In this document: in pieces, positions 57,081 through 64,000 of the stretch
How positions within the stretch are numbered: position 1 is the first letter of the stretch
Layout of the letters: each line of letters begins with the position of its first letter
Assembly: GCF_900452865.1 (NCBI RefSeq)
Contig: NZ_UGOZ01000001.1
Location: 1,736,001-1,800,000, forward strand
Origin: Legionella taurinensis
GTDB taxonomy: Bacteria > Pseudomonadota > Gammaproteobacteria > Legionellales > Legionellaceae
Length of the DNA: 64,000 nt
Reading direction: 5' to 3'
The notes under the pieces: model-generated
What the model saw: the letters and a program-made list of their open reading frames with translations, nothing else
Databases searched by the model: none
What the model was told of the DNA's origin: nothing
Made by a program: the position numbers and the translations under genes

Positions 57081-58586
57081 ATGGATGAGTTTTTTGATGT
57101 GGCCATTATTGGCGGCGGCATTAACGGCTGCGGCATTGCAGCCGATGCCGCCCTGCGGGGTCTATCGGTGCTTTTGATTGAAAAGGATGATTTGGCCTCC
57201 AAAACGTCTTCCAGCAGCAGCAAATTGATTCACGGCGGCCTGCGTTACCTTGAGCAGTATGATTTTTCACTTGTCAAAAAAGCCCTCGATGAACGACAAA
57301 CCCTGCTTAAAATCGCGCCCCATTTAGTTTACCCGCTGCCCTTTGTCTTACCGTATCAACAAAGCATGCGTCCAACCTGGTTATTGCGTACCGGGTTATT
57401 TCTCTATGATCACCTGAGCCGAAAAAACCGTTTGCCGCGAAGCCGTTTAATCCGTCGCTCCCAAGCCATCAATGAGCCTTATTTTTCACCCTTGACCACG
57501 GAATACCACAAAGGCTTTGTTTTCTACGACTGTGCCACGGATGATGCGCGCCTAACCATCAGCAATGCCTTACAGGCCCGCGAACATGGCGCCATGGTAC
57601 TGCCCCGCACTGAATTGATGAGGGCGGAGGTGGAAGACGAGTTATGGCACCTCCATGTGAAACTGCAAAGCCGACGTGAGGTGATTTTTAAAGCGCGGGC
57701 GGTCATCAATGCCGCAGGCCCCTGGGTTGAACAGGTGAATCAACGCTTAAACATCGCCAACCGGTATAAAATGTCGCTGGTCAAAGGGAGCCATCTTGTC
57801 GTGCACAAGCTTTATGAAGGCAATCACGCCTACCTCTTACAGAACAAGGACAAACGCATTGTGTTTGTTATCCCCTACCACGGCAATACCATGATTGGCA
57901 CGACAGACATTGTCTTTAAAAATAATCTGGACCATTTCAGCATTTCACCCGAAGAAATCAATTACCTGCTTGACCTGACGCGATTGTACTTCCGGCCGTC
58001 GGTTAAAAAAGAAGACATCCTAACCACCTGGAGCGGTGTTCGACCCCTGTTGTCATCGGACGAGGAAAAACCTCAGGCCTTGAGTCGTGATTATGCCTAT
58101 CATTATTCCACTCATCCCGCGCCAGCGGTAGCTATTTATGGCGGCAAAATAACCACTTATCGACAGCTGGCCAGAGAAACCGTGGATAAATTAAGGGCCA
58201 TTTTCCCATCCCTTCCCCCCACCCTGTCGCATAAAACTGTCCTGCCTGGGGGGCAAAGCGGCGATTGGGACTATAAAACGTACGTGATCCATGCCAGAGA
58301 AAAATACCACTGGCTTGAAGACAGCCTTCGTGAGCGACTTTTAAGCACCTATGGCACGCGCGCCGAATTGATTCTTGGGCGCTTGAACAAAACCGCCGAT
58401 TTAGGCGTCCATTTTGGCCATGGACTTTATCAGGCGGAAGTGGACTATTTAGTTGAGCAGGAATGGGCCGAAGCCTGTGATGACATTTTATGGCGGCGCA
58501 GCAAGCTGGGCTTACAATTTACAACTCGGGAAAGGGATGCGTTACGCCAATACCTGGAAGAGAAGGTCATTCACGCCGAGTCTTGA
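57081..58586 (+). CDS. glpD: Aerobic glycerol-3-phosphate dehydrogenase
   Basis: Membrane-associated FAD enzyme that oxidises glycerol-3-phosphate to dihydroxyacetone phosphate and feeds electrons to ubiquinone; 501 residues, as in E. coli. The FAD dinucleotide fold AIIGGGINGCGIAADAALRG is at the start. KTSSSSSKLIHGGLRYLEQY, the HLVVHKLYEGN region, PYHGNTMIGTTD and a C-terminal GGKITTYRQLA follow. The ATG at 57081 has GGAGA 7 bases upstream. A strong hairpin follows the stop. Confidence 0.97.
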   Translation: MDEFFDVAIIGGGINGCGIAADAALRGLSVLLIEKDDLASKTSSSSSKLIHGGLRYLEQYDFSLVKKALDERQTLLKIAPHLVYPLPFVLPYQQSMRPTWLLRTGLFLYDHLSRKNRLPRSRLIRRSQAINEPYFSPLTTEYHKGFVFYDCATDDARLTISNALQAREHGAMVLPRTELMRAEVEDELWHLHVKLQSRREVIFKARAVINAAGPWVEQVNQRLNIANRYKMSLVKGSHLVVHKLYEGNHAYLLQNKDKRIVFVIPYHGNTMIGTTDIVFKNNLDHFSISPEEINYLLDLTRLYFRPSVKKEDILTTWSGVRPLLSSDEEKPQALSRDYAYHYSTHPAPAVAIYGGKITTYRQLARETVDKLRAIFPSLPPTLSHKTVLPGGQSGDWDYKTYVIHAREKYHWLEDSLRERLLSTYGTRAELILGRLNKTADLGVHFGHGLYQAEVDYLVEQEWAEACDDILWRRSKLGLQFTTRERDALRQYLEEKVIHAES

Positions 58587-58600
58587 TTCATTTCTCTAGT

Positions 58601-58632
58601 GCGGATTACGGCTTGCTGAGGCCGTAATCCGC
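58601..58632. terminator. Strong hairpin between convergent glpD and the MerR gene
   Basis: GCGGATTACGGC and GCCGTAATCCGC are perfect 12-bp arms around an 8-base loop, 14 bases after the glpD stop and 6 bases before the stop of the opposite gene. There is no long U-run, but symmetry and position suit a bidirectional terminator. Confidence 0.7.
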
Positions 58633-58638
58633 AGGTGC

Positions 58639-59586
58639 TTATTGATTAAACGTTTTTTTAAGCCAGGCTTTTGCTTCGTGACTCAAGCCCTGCTCCTGCA
58701 ATGCTAGTGCAGGAATGTCGGCCTTTCGCTTCTCCTCATCACCATACATTTCCTCCATTAATTCATTCCAGAGCCGCAGCACCTGGGATGAAGGCGCCTG
58801 GCCTGCCTGGGATAAAACCTGATGAAGGCGCTGACGCCAGTAGGCATCCACTGCTTTCTCCATCCAGGCAATGAGCTCAGGGGTTAAACCATGCTCTAAA
58901 AGCCCCTTGCCTTCACCAAACCCTTTTTCAAATTTTTTGGTGCGCAGATGAGCATATTGCTTACCGTAGAGGTTATTCACCCAATCCATCCACTTCTTCC
59001 CAAGTGCAATGCCAACCGCTGAATCAGGGCTGTGATGAAGGTTGCTTTTCACTTCGTCGACCAGAGTAAACCAGCCTTGCTCAAATGCAGCGCGTTGCTC
59101 CGGCGTCGACCCTGCTTTCATTTTTGCTTCAAATTCAGCGTATTGCCGTAACTCCTCCGCCGTGAAAATGTCATTAACCCAGGCGTCTTCGAGTTGTTGT
59201 GTCATATGAAATACCTCAATAAGTTCTATTATTTGTTGCCATGGAATGGATTCCTTATCGCTGCAACTCGAAGTAATGCGCGTTATAATCGCCCTGGCTT
59301 CCAGCAGGGCCTGTGCTTTTTTTTGTAAAAGCTCTGCCTGCATGATCAGACTTTCGAAAACAGTGTCCTCTCTGGTCAGTAGCGGCTTGATTTGGGCCAG
59401 TTCAAAACCAAAAAATTTAAGCGCAATAATCTGCTGCAGCGTGAGTAAATCCTTCTCGGAGTACACACGATAATTATTACTCTGCCGTAAACTGGGTTTT
59501 AACAGTCCTAGCCTGTCGTAATGGTGCAGGGTGCGCACCGAGACTTTCGCCAGTTTACTGAATGCTTTGGCATGCCAATGTTTCAT
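58639..59586 (-). CDS. MerR-family regulator with C-terminal TipAS domain
   Basis: A 315-residue regulator. The N-terminal MerR winged helix has LAKVSVRTLHHYDRLGLLKP and NYRVYSEKDL. A coiled-coil dimer helix of about 50 residues follows. The C-terminal TipAS-like ligand domain (about 150-290) is helical with Trp/Phe/Tyr residues (FEQGWFTLVDEV, WVNNLYGKQYAHLR). TipAS binds thiopeptides in Streptomyces and diverse compounds elsewhere; the ligand here is unknown. A GGAGG ribosome site lies about 8 bases before the ATG. A dyad next to a TTGACC -35 lies upstream, consistent with autoregulation. Confidence 0.9.
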   Translation of the reverse strand: MKHWHAKAFSKLAKVSVRTLHHYDRLGLLKPSLRQSNNYRVYSEKDLLTLQQIIALKFFGFELAQIKPLLTREDTVFESLIMQAELLQKKAQALLEARAIITRITSSCSDKESIPWQQIIELIEVFHMTQQLEDAWVNDIFTAEELRQYAEFEAKMKAGSTPEQRAAFEQGWFTLVDEVKSNLHHSPDSAVGIALGKKWMDWVNNLYGKQYAHLRTKKFEKGFGEGKGLLEHGLTPELIAWMEKAVDAYWRQRLHQVLSQAGQAPSSQVLRLWNELMEEMYGDEEKRKADIPALALQEQGLSHEAKAWLKKTFNQ

Positions 59587-59618
59587 CGTTTATCCTCCTT
59601 GCTACCAAGGTTGTGGTA

Positions 59619-59638
59619 TGACGCAACGTCAGGGTCAA
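59619..59638 (-). promoter_or_regulatory. Candidate MerR operator and -35 element
   Basis: TGACG-CAA-CGTCA (59619-59631) is a perfect 5-bp dyad directly downstream, on the minus strand, of TTGACC (59633-59638). MerR-type operators sit between -35 and -10 in just this way. No clear -10 at 19 bases was found, so this is tentative. Confidence 0.4.
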
Positions 59639-59770
59639 GCATTTTCTGACGATTATTGTCCTACTCCTCTCGCCAGGCTTAAGAAATATGTCTATATATA
59701 ATAATGATAGGGTTTGATAATGCGAAACAACGCGTCCTTTTAATGAGGATTCCTGCACCCGTGAGGACCT

Positions 59771-61012
59771 ATGATAAATCCCGTTGAACTGGAAGAAGAA
59801 CGGCTTGCTGCCTTGTATGAATTACAGATTCTGGATACCCCGCCAGAAGAGCGGTTCGATCGCATTGTCAATCTGGCCGTAGGATTTTTAGGAGTGCCCA
59901 TCGGCTACATCGCCTTAATTGATGCTCATCGCCAATGGTTTAAAGCACGCTGCGGCATTTTCATTAATCAGTCTGCACGCAGTGAATCCATTTGCCATTA
60001 TACCATCCAGCAAAATGAACCGCTGGTTATTCCTGATATCCTGATGGATTCACGCTTTGCCGATAAATACGCGGTGTTTGGCGAGGACAACCCCATTCGT
60101 TTCTATGCCGGCGTGCCCTTAAGCAATGCGGCAGGATTGAAGGTTGGTACGCTGTGCGTGGCCGACAAGTTGCCTCGACAATTGAAAGAAGGCGAATTGA
60201 AGCTGCTTTGTGAATTAGCGCGCCAGGCAGAAGATGAATTGGCCCTGTTGACGGTCACTAAATTAAGAAAATCATTGCGTGAAACCAATACTGCTTTAAA
60301 CGAGGCTAAAAATCAGCTTGAACTGCGGAATGAACTGCTGTTGAAAATGTTCAACTCCTACATGTCTGATGAAGTGGTTAAACAATTGCTGGCTTCGCCC
60401 AAACCTCTGCAACTGGGGGGTGAAAAGCGGCAACTAAGTGTCCTTTTCAGTGATTTGCGGGATTTTACCTCGATCTCACGAACGTTACCGCCTGAAACGC
60501 TGGTGGATTTGCTCAATCATTATTTCTGCCGCATGGCCTGCGTCATTGAAAAATACCAGGGGACCATCAATGCGTTTATCGGTGATGCCATCATGGTGAT
60601 TTTTGGCGCCCCGCAGGACATGGAAAACCATGCCTTGTCAGCCGCAGCCTGTGCCATTGAAATGCAGGAGGCACTGAAAGACGTTAACGAATACACCCGC
60701 AAAAATCATTTGCCTGAACTGTCGATGGGAATCGGTATCAATACCGGGATAGCGGTTATCGGCAACATTGGCTCAGACAAGCGGCAGCAATACACCGCCA
60801 TTGGTTGTGCGGTCAATTTATCATCCCGCATCCAGTCGCTGACCTCAGGCGGTCAAATCCTGATTTCCGAACACACGCTTCAGGATGCTGGAAATAACCT
60901 GATCATTAAAAGCCACTCCAGCGTCCAGGTTAAGGGTTTTGACGATCCAGTCAAAATTTATGAAGTGGAAGGCATTGACGCCTCGACCCTTTCTCGGCTC
61001 AAGCAGAAATAA
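59771..61012 (+). CDS. GAF-domain class III nucleotidyl cyclase with atypical active site
   Basis: A 413-residue cytosolic protein. A GAF domain occupies about 20-160 (FLGVPIGYIALIDAHRQWFK, ICHYTIQ, FYAGVPLSNAAGLKVGTLCV), followed by a coiled linker to about 215 and a class III cyclase domain from 220. The metal Asps are present (D228 in LFSDLRDF, D272 in FIGDAIM), as are the transition-state Asn349 and Arg353. The usual substrate-recognition Lys is Ala268 (NAFIGD rather than DKFIGD), and Cys346 replaces the common Asp in IGDAVN. cAMP production is therefore not assured. GAGG lies 5 bases before the ATG. It is convergent with the thioredoxin-like gene, 2 bases apart. Confidence 0.88.
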   Translation: MINPVELEEERLAALYELQILDTPPEERFDRIVNLAVGFLGVPIGYIALIDAHRQWFKARCGIFINQSARSESICHYTIQQNEPLVIPDILMDSRFADKYAVFGEDNPIRFYAGVPLSNAAGLKVGTLCVADKLPRQLKEGELKLLCELARQAEDELALLTVTKLRKSLRETNTALNEAKNQLELRNELLLKMFNSYMSDEVVKQLLASPKPLQLGGEKRQLSVLFSDLRDFTSISRTLPPETLVDLLNHYFCRMACVIEKYQGTINAFIGDAIMVIFGAPQDMENHALSAAACAIEMQEALKDVNEYTRKNHLPELSMGIGINTGIAVIGNIGSDKRQQYTAIGCAVNLSSRIQSLTSGGQILISEHTLQDAGNNLIIKSHSSVQVKGFDDPVKIYEVEGIDASTLSRLKQK

Positions 61013-61014
61013 GT

Positions 61015-62048
<1,034 letters not shown>

Positions 62049-62118
62049 TCATTAACTCCTAATCGAATTAACCTTCTATCCTACCTTGAGATGGCAGCAA
62101 AGTCATTAGTTCTGGTCA

Positions 62119-62721
62119 TTATTTAGACCAAAAGCGCGACGCAGGAACCGAACAACGACTCAATTGCGCCTGATAAATCTGGGCGCGGGTCTTCACCTTT
62201 CGAGCCACCTGAATCAACCAGGGCTTTTTAAGGTAGGTTTTACGCTGGTATCCGCCTACTCCTTCATGGTAAGCCAGGTAAAGATTATAAGCATCATAAC
62301 GCGGAATATGGGCGCGGCGATTGGCCTGATTAGCATACCACCCGATGAAATCCACCCCATCGGTGAAACTGTCTCTGGATGCCCAGAAATTACCGCCGTC
62401 CTGCGATTTTTTGTACAAAGCCCAGGTTGAACGCAGAGCCTGGGTGTAGCCATAGGCACTGGAAGGACGCTTCCAGGGAATTACCCATAACAATTTACCG
62501 CGGGGCGGCGTGGCTTTGGCATCGAATTTGGACTCTTGATGAATAATGGCCATTTGCACCGGCACTGGAACCCGCCAACGTCGTTCAACGTCTTTACTGG
62601 CACGGTACCAACCGGGATACTGTTTAAAAATATTGCAAACGTTATTCACATCCGAAGGCTGACGGGTTGCGCATCCGGCCAAAACCAACACCAAAGAGAG
62701 GGTAAACAGCTTTAATTTCAT
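62119..62721 (-). CDS. Lytic transglycosylase-like lipoprotein (SLT fold)
   Basis: A 200-residue predicted lipoprotein. Signal MKLKLFTLSLVLVLAGC with lipobox LAGC, then a soluble domain with the lysozyme-like catalytic Glu in IIHQESKFDAKATPP. AYGYTQALRSTWALY and YNLYLAYHEGVGGYQRKTY correspond to the glycosyl-binding Tyr and Ala-Tyr motifs of SLT proteins. It probably cleaves peptidoglycan at the outer membrane. The frame opens at a TTG at 62742, but the ATG at 62721 puts the signal at the N-terminus. Confidence 0.88.
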   Translation of the reverse strand: MKLKLFTLSLVLVLAGCATRQPSDVNNVCNIFKQYPGWYRASKDVERRWRVPVPVQMAIIHQESKFDAKATPPRGKLLWVIPWKRPSSAYGYTQALRSTWALYKKSQDGGNFWASRDSFTDGVDFIGWYANQANRRAHIPRYDAYNLYLAYHEGVGGYQRKTYLKKPWLIQVARKVKTRAQIYQAQLSRCSVPASRFWSK

Positions 62722-62742
62722 TATTCTGGCTACTGAGTTCAA

Positions 62743-63062
62743 TTAAACGGCTATTAGTAACAAAAAGACGGAACAATTTAAATATTTATCATTAAATTTC
62801 CTTGGCATGAGTTGCTAATGAACCCTCACCATGCCCCCCTTCCCTGTCCTGCCCGCGCAGGCGGGCATCCATTTGCGTAGCAAGTACCTGATCAAATGAT
62901 AAATTGCGCGATTACGGGCATCACCACCCGGGATTCAACGCGTTGCCATTGAGGGCATCACTTCACGGACTGAACCAGTTGCAATTTCCTGCGTGTTAAA
63001 GAATACTAGCAGGGCAACCCTCTGCATTTCCCATTATTTCTTTGATTACCGTAGGTTAGCGC
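62743..63062. other. Intergenic region between the transglycosylase and exonuclease genes
   Basis: About 320 bases without a credible gene. The only recognisable element is the GC-rich palindrome at 62850-62867. Near 62925 and 62955 GGGCATCAC occurs in two similar contexts, too short to mean much. Confidence 0.6.
62850..62867. repeat. Dispersed GC-rich palindrome
   Basis: TGCCCGC and GCGGGCA form a 7-bp stem with a GCAG loop. The core CCCGCGCAGGCGGG (62852-62865) is identical to the copy at 10967-10980, and the flank GCAGGCGGGCATCCAT is shared with 35916-35931. Confidence 0.65.
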
Positions 63063-63833
63063 ATGAGTATTCTGGTGTTTGATATTGAAACCATTCCCGA
63101 TCTTGAAGCCGGCCGCAAACTGTACGATTTGCAGGGCCTTTCGGACGAAGACACCGCAAAAGCCATGTTTGCTTTACGACGTGCCAAGGTGGGGCATGAT
63201 TTTTTACCCCATTATCTGCAAAAAATCATTGCCATTTCCCTGGTCATCAACCAGGGCAACCAAATCAAAACCTGGTCTTTGGGTGACGAACAGTCGGATG
63301 AAAAAGAACTCATCACCCGTTTTTTTTCCGGCGTCGATAAATACTCCCCGACCTTAGTCAGCTGGAATGGCTGCGGCTTTGACTTGCCGGTGCTTCATTA
63401 CCGCGCCCTGTTGCATGGCGTCAGTGCCCCAACGTATTGGGAAACGGGTGATAATCAGCAGCAGTTTCGGTGGAATAATTATCTAAACCGCTTTCATTAT
63501 CGACACATTGATTTAATGGACATTTTAGCGGCCTATCAGAATAAAGCGTTTGCGCCATTGGATGAGATAGCTTCCATGTTGAATTTCCCAGGGAAAATGG
63601 GTATGAGTGGAGCACGGGTTTTTGACGAATATTTAGCCGGCAATTTAAAAGCCATTCGTGACTACTGTGAAACCGATGTCCTTAATACGTATTGTGTTTT
63701 TCTTCGTTTTGAACTCATGCGCGGTGTTTTTAGTCAACAGGATTACGATCAGGCCTTGTCAAAACTAAAGGATTATTTAATCAGTGAAACCAGCCGACCA
63801 CATCTGCAGGAATTTTTGAGCCGTATGGCCTAG
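63063..63833 (+). CDS. Predicted 3'-5' exonuclease, PolB-type (DnaQ-like)
   Basis: A 256-residue stand-alone exonuclease of the family resembling the proofreading domain of DNA polymerase B. The three exonuclease motifs are ordered: ILVFDIETIPD at the start (Exo I), SWNGCGFDLPVLHYRAL near 101-117 (Exo II) and DYCETDVLNTY near 201-211 (Exo III). RHIDLMDILAAYQ lies between. No polymerase is attached, and the natural substrate is not known. The ATG at 63063 has no strong ribosome site (GTAGG about 6 bases upstream). Confidence 0.88.
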   Translation: MSILVFDIETIPDLEAGRKLYDLQGLSDEDTAKAMFALRRAKVGHDFLPHYLQKIIAISLVINQGNQIKTWSLGDEQSDEKELITRFFSGVDKYSPTLVSWNGCGFDLPVLHYRALLHGVSAPTYWETGDNQQQFRWNNYLNRFHYRHIDLMDILAAYQNKAFAPLDEIASMLNFPGKMGMSGARVFDEYLAGNLKAIRDYCETDVLNTYCVFLRFELMRGVFSQQDYDQALSKLKDYLISETSRPHLQEFLSRMA

Positions 63834-63907
63834 CTGGGACGGCTTCGTATCTTGCTTTTGCTGCCCCAGGTCTATAGTTATAACAAAGACCCTTAAATGG
63901 AACAGAC

Positions 63908-64000
63908 ATGCTTAATTATCTAAAAAAAGGCTGGAATGGTCAGTTAACGTTTGGGCAACTTTTCTTTAGTCAGGGAGGGGATTACCTCCTGGAAAGTGGT
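63908..64000 (+). CDS. Start of an unidentified gene (cut by window)
   Basis: An ATG at 63908 opens a frame that stays open to the window end (31 codons, beginning MLNYLKKGWNGQLTFGQ). It is in the same direction as the exonuclease gene, 75 bases downstream. Too little is present to name it. A weak GGA lies upstream. Confidence 0.4.
   Translation, partial: MLNYLKKGWNGQLTFGQLFFSQGGDYLLESG

Noticed and set aside
62743-63062. Possible tRNA or small RNA in the 320-base gap
   Set aside because: No cloverleaf-like pairing, no anticodon-loop pattern and no terminator; only the repeat palindrome is evident.

Overview
The window looks like a chromosomal segment of a member of the Legionellaceae (Gammaproteobacteria) that is more GC-rich than L. 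pneumophila. The case rests on gene content. It carries a secreted zinc phospholipase C of the PlcA/PlcB type beside rlmD-relA, a CpxRA pair behind ybeZ-ybeY-corC, and a VpdC-like patatin phospholipase near pyrF. It also has large proteins of unknown function of the kind that Dot/Icm-bearing legionellae carry. GyrA has Thr at position 83. The species cannot be named from sequence reading alone. I saw no tRNA, rRNA, CRISPR array, insertion sequence or phage gene.

Layout. 1-9.6 kb: recJ (cut by the window edge), an RpfE-like gene and alaC on the minus strand; a Mth938-like gene and a FAD-linked oxidase on the plus strand; then rlmD-relA on the minus strand. 9.7-15.8 kb: plcB (plus), then a compact minus-strand run for RNA modification, translation and chromosome segregation (rnm, yciO, trpS, scpA, scpB, rluB). 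16-20.3 kb: a plus-strand chain ybeZ-ybeY-corC-cpxR-cpxA with overlapping starts and stops. 20.3-34 kb is the accessory-looking part: a polytopic membrane protein, a giant 2203-residue protein with ankyrin-like repeats, a cyclase-fold hydrolase, a dicarboxylate/amino-acid symporter, a PhzF protein divergent from a MarR regulator, an unknown protein with an F-box-like segment, and a membrane-anchored BNR propeller.

34-43 kb: punA-deoC nucleoside salvage; ubiC-ubiA, the first two steps of ubiquinone synthesis; two FimT/GspH-like minor pilins; a family 4 uracil-DNA glycosylase; a short-chain dehydrogenase; and the VpdC-like patatin. 42.7-53.7 kb: one long co-oriented minus-strand block. It is gyrA-serC-aroA-cmk-rpsA, a terminator, lapA-lapB, then a WbpE-like sugar aminotransferase and pyrF. 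54-64 kb: gltA with a near-consensus promoter, divergent glpK/glpD for glycerol use, a MerR/TipAS regulator, a GAF-class III cyclase with altered active-site residues, a thioredoxin-like gene, adk, a lytic-transglycosylase lipoprotein, a PolB-type 3'-5' exonuclease and the start of one more gene.

Most of the window is core metabolism and gene expression in tightly packed operons with many 1-8 base overlaps. The items most worth following up are the giant protein and its membrane-protein neighbour behind a 13-bp perfect inverted repeat, the F-box-like protein, the cyclase lacking the usual adenine-recognition lysine, a minor pilin without a canonical start codon nested in the uracil-DNA glycosylase gene, and a family of short GC-rich palindromes in at least four intergenic gaps.
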